From Hemibagrus wyckioides (Eukaryota > Chordata > Actinopteri > Siluriformes > Bagridae), in NCBI RefSeq assembly GCF_019097595.1, contig NC_080717.1, positions 7,887,501-7,951,500 of the forward strand: a DNA stretch of 64,000 bases, in the 5' to 3' direction. The notes below the pieces were generated by a model. That model worked only from the letters and a program-made list of their open reading frames with translations. It was not told the DNA's origin and did not search any database. Of this stretch, positions 32,398-44,254 are shown piece after piece; the first letter of the stretch is position 1; each line of letters begins with the position of its first letter. A program made the translations under genes and the position numbers.

Positions 32398-32700
32398 ATT
32401 TAGTGGTTAGCGTATTTGCCTCACACCTCTGGGGTTGGGACATTTCATTCTGTGTTCACAGAGTTTGCATGTTTCCTCCAGCTATTCTGGTTTCCTCCAC
32501 CAGACCAAATACATGCATTATAGGCTAATTGGCATTATAGGCTAATTGGCATTATAGGCTAATTGGCATTATAGGCTAATTGGCTCAAAATTGTCCGTAG
32601 TGTGTGTCGATACTGAAATAAGTTGCCACCCTGTCAAGGATGTCCCCCTCCTTGTGCCCCAAGTCTCCTGGTATAGGATAAGTGGTAGAGAAAATGGGCA
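32398..32700 (+). mobile_element. SINE-A with an internal minisatellite
   Basis: GTGATTTAGTGGTTAGCG (A box), GCCTCACACCTCTGGGGTTG, GAGTTTGCATGTTTCCTCC, AATTGTCCGTAGTGTGTGT and AGTGGTAGAGAAAATGG follow the SINE-A order. The short GCAT..TAGGCTAATTGGCAT segment is expanded into four exact 17-bp units. Confidence 0.75.
32515..32582. repeat. 17-bp minisatellite, four exact units
   Basis: Unit GCATTATAGGCTAATTG repeated at 32515, 32532, 32549 and 32566 with no differences, inside the SINE-A copy. Confidence 0.95.
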
Positions 32701-32711
32701 GATGGCCAAAC

Positions 32712-32880
32712 AGAGGATGTGGTTGCTCAGTGGTTAAGATGTTGGACCCCTGGTTGGAAGGTTGGAAGTTCAAATCCTAGAATCACCAAGCTGACAGTAC
32801 TAGGGCTCGGTTGTGTAAAATGCAATAAAATGTCATGTTGGATAAGGGCATCTGCCAAATGCCTTAAATGTAAACATGCC
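32712..32880 (+). mobile_element. SINE-C
   Basis: GGTTGCTCAGTGGTTAAGAT (A box), GGAAGTTCAAATCCTAG (B box), CACCAAGCTGACAGTAC, then GGATAAGGGCATCTGCCAAA and TGCCTTAAATGTAAA. Same family as the nested copy at 29.1 kb. Confidence 0.75.
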
Positions 32881-32955
32881 TTTATCTCTCCAAGCAAGCT
32901 GTGTAGATTATTGTCCACCAAAAACTGGTAGAGTATATGTGTGAAATATTGCACT

Positions 32956-33055
32956 AGGGTGTGAAGGCACTGTGCTTTAGTTGTTAGCATGCTTGCCTCA
33001 CAAGTAAGAAGTTGGAAAGATGGATGGATAAATAAATGGATTAAAGGATGTACCA
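32956..33055 (+). mobile_element. SINE-A head and tail fragment
   Basis: GCTTTAGTTGTTAGCATGCT TGCCTCACAA is the SINE-A head; it passes directly to GGATGGATAAATAAATGG, the tail, so the body is deleted. Confidence 0.5.
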
Positions 33056-34054
33056 GATACTCAAAATGCACTCATGTAGGCATACTTGTGGCTTAATTGA
33101 GAGTAAAGAATGTGCAGCACAGAAGCTCACGTCCATTTACAGAGTGCTTCTTATACCTCACTGACATAGGACGGTGAATGTGATGTTTAAAATAGCATCT
33201 GAGAGCTTTTAACTTCAGCCTCACTAACCTTCTGAAAGCTATTCTGGATTGTCCACTTTGGGCTGACATGCCTGCTGATCTGACTCTAAGCTAGCTAAAT
33301 GTGCAAATAAATAATGATATACAACCTGAGGCTAGGAAAGCTTTCTTACAAAATACTGGTCACAACAGTATTCACTCTGCTAAAATGCAAGGATTTAATT
33401 TCAATTGTATTTAGCTTTAAAGGACTACAATAACTGTAGGAAGGTTTCTTTGGGAGTGGGCTGTGGGTAAATGCAAGGTCTATCTTTGATACATAGGGGA
33501 AAGATTGTCAAACCGCTATGGAAATTTAATATCCAGCTGATAAATCCGTTCTGGCTTCTGGTGCTCAATCATGGTGGCTGGGAAAAACACAGGCAAGAGA
33601 GTTTCATTTTGCTGGACTGCTAATTTAGTAAAGAGGTAATGAATTTCCATTCAGCCATGAGTGCCAGAAATATTCCACACTTATTTTGAGCAAATGGCTT
33701 ATGCAAGATGTAGTTATTAATCATAACACAAGAGCCGCATTACCGCTGAGAGCACCTTTCAACACTGCAATAGACACAGGACATGTTTTCAATATTAAAG
33801 GAGCACAAAAACAAAGCAAACATACATTAAACTGGACAAATACATTGACTATAAATTGTAATGTTTAGGCACTTGTTAGTGGAGTAAAAGTCGCATTAGC
33901 ATAAGAGCAGGTTTATAAATAATCATGTTTGATATGGCAAAGAACATGCAGTGCTTAGAGGGTTTTACGGGTTGTTCCTCATTCTTTCTTAGTTATAATA
34001 AAACTGCAGACTAAAATAAAAGGGTCTGACAGCAGAGTTATTTTTTATTATGTT
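33056..34054. other. Unique sequence
   Basis: No recognisable gene or repeat; moderately high complexity around 33110-33300. Confidence 0.45.
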
Positions 34055-34365
34055 AATAGGGCAAGGTGGTGGCTTACAGCTTCAGAGTCTCTATCCAGAG
34101 CTCGGGTTAATGTCTGTATGGAATTTTATAAGATATATACATGTCCATATGGGTTTTCCTCCAGTTTTCTCCAACCTCCCATTAACATGCAGGCAGGTGG
34201 ATTGGCCTTGTTGTGAATGAAGGTGTGAAAGTGTGTGCATTGTGGTTTTTTGTGATGGACTGGTGACTTGATCAGGGTGTATTCCTACCTCACACCCAGT
34301 GTTCCTGGGATGGGAACGGGATCCTGACCAGGATAAAGCAATGACTGAAAACAAATAAACAGATG
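34055..34365 (+). mobile_element. SINE-A
   Basis: GGTGGTGGCTTACAGCTTCA, TTTTCCTCCAGTTTTCTCC, AACATGCAGGCAGGTGGATT, GATGGACTGGTGACTTGATC and GACCAGGATAAAGCAATGAC appear in SINE-A order, ending in AAATAAACAGATGAATTG. Confidence 0.65.
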
Positions 34366-34547
34366 AATTGACACTAAAAACTGTAAACATTTAATAATTA
34401 CTCCATTCTAAATAATAGATACCATTATTACATATTATTAGCATTATAAATAATAGCTAGGAATGAATAGATACTAAATGTCCCAGCCCCAATGCACACA
34501 CATACTAGTCTCAAGTGTAGTATGTGCCCTTTTCTGGAAGTTTTTCC

Positions 34548-34548
34548 T

Positions 34549-34613
<65 letters not shown>
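34548..34613. repeat. (CTT)n(ATT)n compound microsatellite
   Basis: CTT triplets change to ATT triplets at about 34579. Confidence 0.95.
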
Positions 34614-34614
<1 letters not shown>

Positions 34615-34683
34615 GTGCAAGTCCATTTAGAATTTTATTTTGAATGTTCATTCTAAATAATGTTAATAAAATAATAAAATAAA

Positions 34684-34709
34684 TATATATATATAAATAT
34701 TTTTATATA

Positions 34710-34765
<56 letters not shown>
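34684..34765. repeat. (TA)n microsatellite
   Basis: TA dinucleotides, pure from about 34714. Confidence 0.95.
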
Positions 34766-34766
<1 letters not shown>

Positions 34767-34849
34767 CTCAGCTAATCTAATACAAACATTAAAAAAAGCT
34801 ACTCAATCTAATTATATAGTTAAAATATTATACATTTCAAAGGTTATAA

Positions 34850-35330
34850 GGAGCTAAACAGGGGCAAGACATTATTCCCCCATGTTTGCATTAGCCAATA
34901 TGAGCTCTCTTGCCCTCATTCAATCATAAAAAAGGAAAAACATATTGCAGGATGAATCATCAACTCAGATCCCTTGTGATAGACAGGGTCCTAGCCATCT
35001 GACTCTGTCTTTACAGAGCCAATTGCCCTCATGATCGGACAGATAGTGCAGCGATTATGAGCTTTCCCATTGCTGCATTATTAATGGAGAGCACTGGGCA
35101 GTCCCTGGCCTAACTCACACGCTTGCACTTCATCCATCGCAGCCAACGAGACAGCTGCGAGGGAGTGGTGAGAGCAGCAACGGTGGGAGTCATGAGAATT
35201 TCCCAAACCTGCAGCGAGTCCTCACGATGACATTTTCCGAAATGGCATGTGTTTATCAGCAGTGCTGCATGCAGATAATAGGCCTACAGCTAAAGACCTA
35301 CAACCATGCTCTCTTTCCCTTCCTAAAATA
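34850..35330. other. Candidate conserved non-coding block
   Basis: The least repetitive and most GC-balanced island in this part of the window. It contains TAATGGAGAGCACTGGGCAG, CACTTCATCCATCGCAGCC and a Hox/Pbx-like CAATCATAAA. No frame is open across it and no mobile-element signature is visible. The guess that it is a conserved enhancer is inference only. Confidence 0.28.
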
Positions 35331-35721
35331 AGTGGTGACTAAAGCATTTGTCATATAACAGCCCACATTATTATCTGAAAAAATGTGACAAAAGGCATTT
35401 ATCTGTTGGGACTTTTTTCAGGAGCTTGACTTGTTTTGAGCTCACATCAACTAATGATATACTGATGACAGAATAACAATGGTAGAGTTTGATGATGCAG
35501 AAACTTTAAGCACATGACTGTCCGTATTAGTCCTATTTTTATTCTTATTCTTATTTTTATTTGAAGATTTTAAAACCAGTATAATAAACAGAGATTTTGT
35601 CGATCAGTGTGCTACGTATATAATCTTGCCTGGATTCTGCAACTTTCATTAGAAGTCAGAGCAGGACTATTGATCAATCCCACCAGCTCATCAGGTATTC
35701 TTATTTGTAAGAAATTTGTAT
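35331..35721. other. Unique AT-rich sequence
   Basis: Nothing recognised. Confidence 0.45.
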
Positions 35722-35880
35722 TTTATACTTTGGTTAGGAATTTGTGGTCAGAGCACAGTACCCCTGGTGAAGAAAGGGTTTAAGAGCCTTACTCAAGGGC
35801 CCAAGAGTGGCAACTAGGGCTTGAACACACAAACATCTTATCAGTAACCTTAACCATTGAGCCACCACTGCCTTGTACCC
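35722..35880 (-). mobile_element. SINE-B
   Basis: GGTCAGAGCACAGTACCCCT, GAGCCTTACTCAAGGGCCCA, GGGCTTGAACACAC and AACCTTAACCATTGAGCCAC are the reverse-strand body, B box and A box of SINE-B. Confidence 0.7.
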
Positions 35881-36154
35881 ATCATTGTCTATATTAAAGT
35901 GTTTATATGTCTGTATTATTAAGAAATATCATTTAAATGACAGCAACCCTGACCAGATAGATGAATGAATGAGTAAATGGATGAAAGAATGCAGTAATCA
36001 CATTGTGCAGCACTTCAGGCTTGTAGAGGCTTGTATCATAACCATGATAGTTCCTGTGCTAATCGCATGTCTCTAACTCACATTATGATCATACCAAATA
36101 TTGTTTTGCATTTTAGAACTGTACAATGTATTTATTCATAATTCAATTATGAAT

Positions 36155-36275
36155 CATTCAGAATACAAAGGTTCCCTTTTGAGTCTGGAGAGTCTCAGAG
36201 AGCCTTTAGTAAAGCTACCTTGTGACTGCGATGTCTATTGTTAAAAATGTTACACAAATAAAACTGAATCGAATA
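36155..36275 (-). repeat. Dispersed repeat R1 fragment
   Basis: GGTTCCCTTTTGAGTCTGG at one end and TGTCTATTGTTAAAAATG TTACACAAATAAAACTGAAT at the other are R1 on the minus strand, with the middle deleted. Confidence 0.55.
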
Positions 36276-37025
36276 TATAGATATTGTGCTTCTAAGTTTT
36301 TGTCCAACTTTCTTATTTTACTTAGTAGAACAACAACAAAAAATTGCCTAGGAGTCAGATTTTTGCATAAATGTTTTGTGATTTGATGATTGCGTCTCTG
36401 CTTTGAGTTTGAGGAAGCAAATGCACAGTGATAATCAGAGAAGCAAAACTGATAGAGGCTTACACAGTTGGAAGATGAATCCTCTCATACTCTTCCTTCC
36501 CCGAGCTGCTAACACACAGAGATAAGAAAAAAGAGAAGGGAAAGGAGATTTGCAGAAAGTGCAGAAACTTCCATGAAGCACACAAAAAGCTCTCCCTTTC
36601 ACTGACTAAGCATTGTGCTTGGAGAGCAATGAGCACTCATGTATTTTCAGCCCTTCACCCCTTCATTCCAAAGGATTCAAGACAGGTTTCAGAGCCCTAA
36701 ACACAAACAAGTGAGCAAATCAGCAGCTTGCCGATGCTTCACTGTCTCCAGCCGAACAAGCCAGAGCTGCCTGGAGTGGGATTAGAGGCAAACATGCTTA
36801 CCGTAGCGCATTCTGTCATTTAAAACAATTATAAGATTGTTGACTCGCCAAACAACACTGCCAACACTAACGCTTAAGCTTATTCCAAACCTTGCAGGAA
36901 TGGAGCTGTTTGGACACCAATTTATTGTACTTCCCTTGCACAGCCAAAACACATAGTCAGACTTCCTGTCAAGTTTTGCAACTAAACTTTGCAGTTATCC
37001 AAATAGAGACTGCACAAAAAACATG
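36276..37025. other. Unique sequence, partly GC-balanced
   Basis: 36380-36880 is high-complexity and free of repeats; no exon signals I trust. Confidence 0.4.
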
Positions 37026-37622
37026 CACTATATGGTCAAAAGTATGTGAAAACCTGACCATTTGCATTTACTTTTACAGCACTTAATGGATGCCTTTGGA
37101 CGTACAAAAATGTCTATGAATGAATACGTTGATACTGGCTTGCTATGTTGTCAAAAACTAAGGACAGCATGAGTCTAAAACTCTGTTGGGAAATAATATA
37201 GCACATAGACAAACATTTTTTTTAAACAAACAAGAATAAATCAACTGCTAGTTTAAGCATTTCAGGAAGAGGTAGGTCTGCACCCGTCATTGGAAGCCAG
37301 TGACATCGATAGGAAGTTTATTCCACCACCCAGGTGCAAGAACAGAGAAGAGTCTTGATGCATACCTTCCTTGTACCCTGAGAGATGATGGGACCAGATG
37401 AGCAGTGCTGGCGGATCTAAGGGATCATGGTGCAGTCATGCAGAACCATCAGTCCTATATTCAGGTCCATAATGATATGCTTTGTCAAGGTCAGAAAGCC
37501 TTCCTAGAAGAATGGAATTTATTACAACAGCCAAAGGGGGAGTCTAAATCCTGAATGAGATGTTCAGCAAGGACATATGAACGTGAAGGTCAGGGGTCTA
37601 ACCTACTTTTGGCTATACAGTG
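37026..37622 (+). mobile_element. Tc1 shell with another repeat in place of the transposase
   Basis: The left end CACTATATGGTCAAAAGTAT and the right end (reverse CACTGTATAGCCAAAAGTAG), followed inward by CCTGACC on both sides, form an imperfect TIR of about 34 bp. The right 180 bp (AAAGCCTTCCTAGAAGAATG, TGTTCAGCAAGGACATATGA) is the 3' end of a Tc1. Between about 37063 and 37460 the interior is instead a segment of dispersed repeat D. The gene was lost when D entered, or by a later deletion. Confidence 0.65.
37063..37460 (+). repeat. Dispersed repeat D inside a Tc1 shell
   Basis: GTGCAAGAACAGAGAAGAGT CTTGATGC, CCTGAGAGATGATGGGACCA and GAGCAGTGCTGGCGGATC match the 44.3-kb copy phrase by phrase. 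It starts TTTGCATTTACTTTTACAGC, like the tail of SINE-C read in reverse. Confidence 0.65.
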
Positions 37623-38149
37623 AATTTGATCTATCATTATGATATACACTACCTTTTATCACACTAAGTAGAGTGGAAACATATTAAACTGCATTCTCGC
37701 ATTCTCAAAACCATTTATATAAGATCAAATATTTCAGTTTCTAGATTCATCACATTTTTCATTGGTATTCATAAAATGATATAAATGATTATAAATGAAG
37801 TTCCCAAAACATTGATTTTTCAATGGATTACAATTATTTTTGAAAAATATTATATATTTTTTATTAAATTATAAAGAACATATTCAATCTTTTTATTCTG
37901 TAAAGGTCTTTTTCCTGAGAGCATCTTCACAGCAAAAATATTTCAATTCTAACATTAAAAGACTAGATTTTAATAAAATTATTTTTAAATTATTAAGTTT
38001 TAGTAAGTATTCTGATTCGTGCATATTTAATTCCAGCTTCATTTACACAAATAAATCTGTAGATTTTTGCTCAAATTAAAACAAATTTTTTAAAAATGTG
38101 TCAAAACATAGAAAATGCAAGTGTCATATCAAGGAAGGCTGAGAACATC
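37623..38149. other. Unique very AT-rich sequence
   Basis: No gene or repeat recognised. Confidence 0.45.
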
Positions 38150-38560
38150 TAAGACGATATGATTTCAGTTAAGCGTTTTTAACAAAAGGCAGATAGTCAA
38201 TTCCAAAACGTTAAGAAAAATCAGGATCGAAAACAAGCTTAGGTCGAGTGATCTGTAAACAGAGATAACAGGGAAAAGTCAGAGCACAAAAACCAGGAAA
38301 CTATCCAGGTAAAAAACAGAATAGCAATTATGGAAAGATGCACAAACAAAACTGAGTGTTTACTTCACAGTGAGTTGTGTGTAAGAGTCAAACATACAGC
38401 GATTAGTGACAGATGTGTATGATTAGAAGTCTGGTGACTGTGAACATGACGATGTACATGTGTTTTGGGAAATTTAGTCCAGGAGGCATTGTTTTCAGGC
38501 TGCAGTGTGTTCTGGGAAATCGAGTTGAAGTGACAGTAGAAATTTCACCAATAAGCTGGC
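38150..38560. repeat. Probable degenerate dispersed repeat
   Basis: A-rich phrases (AACCAGGAAACTATCCAGG) followed by TTTGGGAAATTTAGTCCAGG AGGCATTG and GTTCTGGGAAATCGAG resemble a fish repeat with repeated GGGAAAT.TAGT phrases. No terminal repeats found. Confidence 0.4.
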
Positions 38561-38679
38561 AAAGACTGATAGTGATATTTACTGCTGGTTTGTATAGCTT
38601 TATGATGTCTAGGCATGAAAATAAAACAGCTCATTCTTTCATTAAACAGTAATTACAGAAAAACTGAGGGCGTGAAGCC

Positions 38680-38915
38680 TTTATTATCACCACATATACA
38701 TTACAGCACAGTGGAATTCCTTTCTTCGCATATCCCAGCTGAGGAAGTTGGGGTCAGAGCACAGGGGCAGCTATGATATAGCACCCCTCTAGCAGAGAGG
38801 GTTAAGGGCCTTGCTCAATTGCCCAACAGTGGAGCTGGGGGGTGATGGGGCTTGAACCCAGATCCTCCGATCAACAACCCACAGCCTTAACCACTTCAGC
38901 CACCACTGCCCACAA
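38680..38915 (-). mobile_element. SINE-B, longest copy
   Basis: On the minus strand the head (GGTTAAGGCTGTGGGTTGTTG), B box (GGGTTCAAGCCCC), body and 3' part (CAGCTGGGATATGCGAAGAA, CCACTGTGCTGTAATGTATA) are all present. This is the reference copy for SINE-B in the window. Confidence 0.78.
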
Positions 38916-39493
38916 GAGGGGATCATTTTCAGTAATTTACTGAAAATGGACATGTTGACCTACTGTAGCATTACAGAAATGTGTTGCTGATAATCTTGCA
39001 ATCTTGATCATACTTGCAAATAGTAGCAAGTTACATGAAAGATTATATAAAATGATGCAACGGTTCAAGTTAAAATCAGGGTTCATATTTATGTTTTCTT
39101 ACAATTTGATTTGTTTGAAATGAAAGAAACATTCTTATTCTTCTCATTTTGTTCAAATTCTGATGAATGTCTCACAAGAACAAGTTGAAATACTAGCTAA
39201 CTGCATTGCATATCGAAGCAGAGTACTTTATGATCAGCAGCATTAATTCCTCATTGTATTAGAAATGAAAGCCTGTCTTTTCCATCTATGTCCTTGGTAC
39301 TCTGCAGTCAGTCATTAATCCCTACCTCACCATCAGAAGCACACAGGTGGAAGTAATCACACTTGGGTGCCTTGCTGAAGGGCACAATGACAGTAAGTGG
39401 AGCAGGACGGAGTGGCTCTCTCACACCTGCCACCATTGCTTTGTAGTGTTGTAACTTTAGATTAATATTGTTTCATCATTCAATATTGTGAAC
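38916..39493. other. Unique sequence with a possible SINE scrap
   Basis: TGCCTTGCTGAAGGGCACAA at 39367-39386 resembles a SINE body phrase; the rest is unrecognised. A donor-like GTAAGTGG follows at 39393 but within that scrap. Confidence 0.4.
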
Positions 39494-39955
39494 TACACTC
39501 GTCGTCCATTTTATTAGGAATACCTGTAGACCAACAGCCAATCAAGACAAAGCTGCTCAAAATGCATAATATCATCCAGATAAAGGTCAAGAGCTTGTTC
39601 ACATTAAACATCTGAATTAAAAGAAATGCAATCTCAGTGATTTGGACCATGGCACGGGTTGGTTTGATTGTTTCAGAAACCTCTCCTCTATTGGGATTTT
39701 AATCTTTAGAAAAACCATGCAGCATGTTGAGTGGGAAGTGCCTTGTTGATGAGAGACGTCAAGCAAATAGGAAGGCTAAAGATAGACATATTTATGAAAG
39801 AACCTCAGAACATAAAATCTTGTGATGGATTGGTTTCAACACCATATTGGGTTCCTCTCCTATCACCTATGAACAGGAATCAGGGGCTGCAGACGCTTAA
39901 ACTGTTCAGCTGATTATTGGAAAAAGACCAGGCAATGTTTTTTTCCAATCTTTAA
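39494..39955 (+). mobile_element. Tc1/mariner relic, family C, 5' part
   Basis: Starts TACACTCGTCGTCCATTTTA TTAGGAATACCTGTAGACC, the terminus of a widespread fish Tc1-like lineage. Coding remnants on the + strand are recognisable at 39655-39720 (the HTH segment around SETSPLLGF) and 39745-39775 (CLVDERRQAN-like). Ends without a second TIR; frames are broken. Confidence 0.65.
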
Positions 39956-39989
39956 ATAATTGGCTGTTGTACTTCAGTGGCAAGCTGAA

Positions 39990-40690
39990 GGCAACCTTCA
40001 GTAACCACTTTATCTTGTTTAGGGTTGCAACAGATCTGGAGTCTATCCTGGAACACTCAGTAGGACTTTATACAATGCACTTAACCCTGTGTTATCAAGG
40101 TTAACAACATGATTCTAGATCCTGCTATTAACCCCGTAGCTTCTGCAGAGTTAACCCTGCATTGTGGTGTCAAACACGTACAGTGTGAAACATTACAATG
40201 CAATATGAGACAGTGTGTGCCTCATATCACATACTTTGTACCGCCACCGAAACTCTATTTAAGTTTTGTTCTTTATTTTGTTTTGTTCTTCTTTGTTTTC
40301 TTGCCTTTGTGCATCTCAGGAGGCTTAAAACAGCCAAATAGGATTTATGTTGTGACATTTTTTCTCACTGATGCAAAAGCGTGAGACAAGCCGTTATTTA
40401 AAGAGGTCACACTCTGTATTCATGCAATCATGGTTGTTGACATTGGAAATATGCAAATAAGAACATAAACCCAGTGTTTAGGAATGTGCATTGTGAAAAG
40501 TCAGATTATAATTATCCAGGATTAATTGTTAACCCGAGGTAAAGTCTGGGCAGAGTGAAACGTGAAACAAGATAACCCAGAATTACTCTTACACAGGATT
40601 AAGAATGACCTAGGGTTAACTATTTCCAGTGTGAAAAGCCCTAGAGTAAGACAGGGATACACCCTGGATGGCATATCAGTCCATCACAGA
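39990..40690 (-). repeat. Dispersed repeat split by a MITE
   Basis: The left part, CAGTAACCACTTTATCTTG and TCTATCCTGGAACACTC, and the right part, GGGATACACCCTGGATGGCA and CAGTCCATCACAG, are adjacent phrases of the common repeat related to the 31.6-kb one. They are separated here by about 580 bp. Confidence 0.55.
40062..40642. mobile_element. MITE with imperfect TIRs (TAGGRCTTT type)
   Basis: The left end AGGACTTTATACAATGC..TTAACCCTG pairs with the right end, which on the minus strand reads AGGGCTTTTCACACTGG..GTTAACCCTAG. Several internal GTTAACCC words also occur. No coding capacity; class uncertain. Confidence 0.6.
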
Positions 40691-43600
40691 ATCCGAATCC
40701 AATACAATTATAAATCTGACATACAGGCTGCCCAAATGGGCTCACAGTCACAAGGTGACAACTTTGCTATTTGTACTCAGTGAGGAAATAGCAAACAGAA
40801 AAGGTCCACAAGGATTGAAGGAAATTGCACTGGTGGTCTATCAATCAGTCGCAGAACAGTTAAATACATTTTATTTTTGTTTGTTTGTCATTTATTTTAA
40901 CTGTATTTCAAATCTGTTTGTTTATTTCCAGACCAAGTGGTGGGGAAAAAGGTTAAATAAATCTGTGGGTTTGGGGACTTGTAGGTCGTCAGCCTATGAT
41001 ATTTATTTAGCTTATTTAACTACCACTTGTCAGGAGATAAACAAAGCAGCTGCCAGATTTCTGCCTTATCAGGGTTCATCTGAGTAAATATATTGGAGCA
41101 CAACATTGTAGAGCCACAAGAAAATGAGCATGAGTGTGTAAATCAGGAATATACCCAAGATAATAATAATACCAGTAATAGGAGAATACTGTCATTATTC
41201 CAAGGCACATACATAAATTTAGACTGATGAAAAAAATATACATCAAACAGCTATTATTTTAATGGTACCTTACAACTTTTTCTAACTTCTTTTTACTGTT
41301 GTAATGTCTGCATTGGAACCCCAGTCCTCCTACATACACTTTTTTCTATCCAGGTTGTATCCCTGTCTTCCACTCCTTCTTATGAATGAACGTAATCCTG
41401 TCAATTACATTTATGCAATTTAGAATTATTGTCCTTTTTCTTTTATCGAAAAATGGCAAAATGACACTTTCAGACCCTTCTGTCTGACAAAATCATTTAC
41501 AATCACGCCCCAAACCCTGACTTATAATTAAACAGAGATTGCATTTCAACTGCAACACATTGATGCAATGGGTTGATTAAATTATTTCTGAGACAAAGTG
41601 AGCATTTAATTATTTAAAAAAGAATTATCTTGATGATTTTAGTTACAGAGATGTGTTAAGATCAGTGTGATATAATAAAGGTTTTGCTTTTCAGTGTGTA
41701 CTATTTTCTGCATGTTATTAATGAAGCATATATTAGTTGTGTAATGCATTTCATATTCTTCCCTGCTGTGATTGCTTTTTTATCTTAAATACACACACAC
41801 AAAAATTGTTTTTCATTAAAGAGATTAATTGGCATCGTAGCTGGTCAGTGTTTTTTGTTTTTAATTGTGTAAATTTTTCAGTGTGGTATGTTTATTCACG
41901 TTACAAAGCAATAGGAATATTTGTGTGTTGTGACTGACCGGTTTGATTTCTTTTGCTCTGGCATGAAATCTTCTCCATATAACTATAATTCTGTAATAAA
42001 TCTCACCCATTCATTTTCACCCACTTTCTTATTTGTTTAGAATTTTCTTATAATGTAATAGTACTTTACTTTTAAAAAACTACAAATAACAAAATAATAA
42101 AACAAAACCATTAACTCAAATGAACAACATTACTCAAATGAATGGCAATAGAACTGAAAATAGCCCTTAAAATGGTTTCCGTTTTGTTTGTAGTCATTCT
42201 TACTTGACCCGAGGTACCATAAACCAAGCCACTGTGCAATACTTGACCAGCATTGCTATATTGATTTTCCTCTATTCTTTCAAAAAAAATTACTGGCTCA
42301 TCTATATGCCAATAAATTAGCAAAAAAAAAAAAAAATACCCCATTCCTGGCTGATATGCAGCAAGTCCCTGCATGTTAAATGACTCTTTTAAGCAAACCT
42401 ACAGAGAGAAACTAATTCTGCCATTTTGTGACAAAAGCATAATCATGATCAACTGCTGATAAAACCAATTTATCAATCAGCACTCCCCTCATGTGTAGAT
42501 TGAATAACTAAAAGAGTAAAGAAAAAATATAACAAGTTGAAAGTTTAAAAAGGCATCCTGAAAAATCAAAACAGTTCAATACTAGGGTTAGCTAAGGTGA
42601 GAGGTGAGCTCAGTCTCAGTCTGATAGACTCTGTAATCTACATAAGATAAGTAGCTTGGTGCAAATCATTCAAGCTAAATATAGCCAAAGAGAAGGAAGG
42701 GATGAGGTTAGGAAGAAAGAAAGGAAGGAAGGATGAAGGACGGAAGGACGGATGAAGGAATAAAGGTTCGGCTATATTTGCATTAACTGTGGCTTGTGGC
42801 TATTTTGTGGGTCTTGTGTTCGTGTAGTTGGACTGAGATCAGAATATTATCTGTCAGAATACATTGCTCCAGAAACTAAAGTGAGAATATTACCTTAACC
42901 TTTCATTGTTACTGTTTCCAGTCTGCTTCCAAGAAATAGTTTGGTCTGCTTCCAAGAAATATGATGACAGAGTACAATTTATACAAGTCTCACAAAAGCA
43001 ACCAGATCAGATGTCCTCAGAAATAATCAATTCTGTTTGCAGGAAAAAAAAATGGTTTTATAAAACATATTTATGATACAATTTCTCATGTGGCGTTTTC
43101 ATTTTACCACTAATGTCTAGTGTAATATCCAGTAAATGAGTTCAACTGTGAATGTCAATGATGAGAGCAGGGGCATGTCCTTTAATATCATGACTTCTAG
43201 CTTCTAACCAATTCCCTCTGCACCTCTTTTCTTTGTATGTTATGAGACATATTTGAGCAATGGTCCTCCGCGTCCATTTGTGAGCTTTTCAAATGTACCC
43301 TGTGCAGCAAAGATGGTTATTGGGCCAGCCTAGCATGCAGTCCTTTAAATATTGATGAGTCCTTCATGAGTTACTGGAAATTGTGCTCTTCCAACCCAAT
43401 AGCACAAAAAATCAGAAATATTACTTACTTGTAATATTTGCACAGTATTTGGAATAAAAGACTTGTAAGATTCTGAAACCTTGGGAAAAAAAACTATGCT
43501 TAATAAAATTTCTTGTCATAGGAAGTTGTCTTAGACTTGCAATTATGTGGCCATGTTGACTCGGAGTGTAGCATAATGACACTATTCATATCTGCATCTG

Positions 43601-43784
43601 CTTAGTAATGTAAATATTTGTATGTTGTGTATTTAATTTAAATCCCCAAAGTGACAAAAAAAGATGCGTGTAGGTGACTGTTGGTTTTAATCCAGCTAGC
43701 TCTAGTTTTGTTTACTATGCACAATATTGTCTTACCAATTTAGATTTCCCAAAAACAAACTCATAGCCTAATCTAAGCCACTAC
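40691..43784. other. Unique AT-rich sequence
   Basis: Contains a GGAA/GAAGGA-rich patch at 42690-42770, a direct repeat of GTCTGCTTCCAAGAAATA at 42921 and 42944, and an A-run at 42321-42334. No gene or mobile element recognised. Confidence 0.45.
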
Positions 43785-44075
43785 AGGCAAGGATGCTGTT
43801 AATGCATGACGCAGTGCCACAGCCTTGGCCCAGCCTTCAGCCAATCATACGACAGTATGATTCACGACAGTGCTCAACTGAAGAAGGTGAGCATATGCTT
43901 CCTCTGAGTCATGTCAAGCCAGCCAACTGTGTCTTTTCCAAGTGCTGCGCATGGGGCATCATAGGGCAGCATAAGACTTATATAAGAAAGTGTTATCTGC
44001 CCTCTCCACATACATTAGCTCACAGACATCCATGATTGGCTAGAATCTCTGGCTAGAATGATTGACAGAGGGGAA
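43785..44075. repeat. Probable dispersed repeat
   Basis: CCACAGCCTTGGCCCAGCCT, GCCAATCATACGACAGTATG, GCGCATGGGGCATCATAGGG and CATCCATGATTGGCTAGAAT resemble a GC-richer fish interspersed repeat I cannot name. No tail or TIR seen. Confidence 0.4.
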
Positions 44076-44254
44076 AGAGAGGATAAGAGAATATGGTCAA
44101 CGTTTTACTTTAGGCTCTTGCACATTGACGGCAGTTGCATCATCATGAATCTCCCAGCAACAGGGCACTCGGGTGCTACTCAGGACCCAAGGTCTAAATA
44201 CACTAGAAAGAGGGGAAAAAATTGACTTATAAGATCAGCATTTAGTTTTACGCT

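Noticed and set aside
40668..41087. 139-codon open frame
   Set aside because: Begins inside a dispersed repeat and has no recognisable domain.
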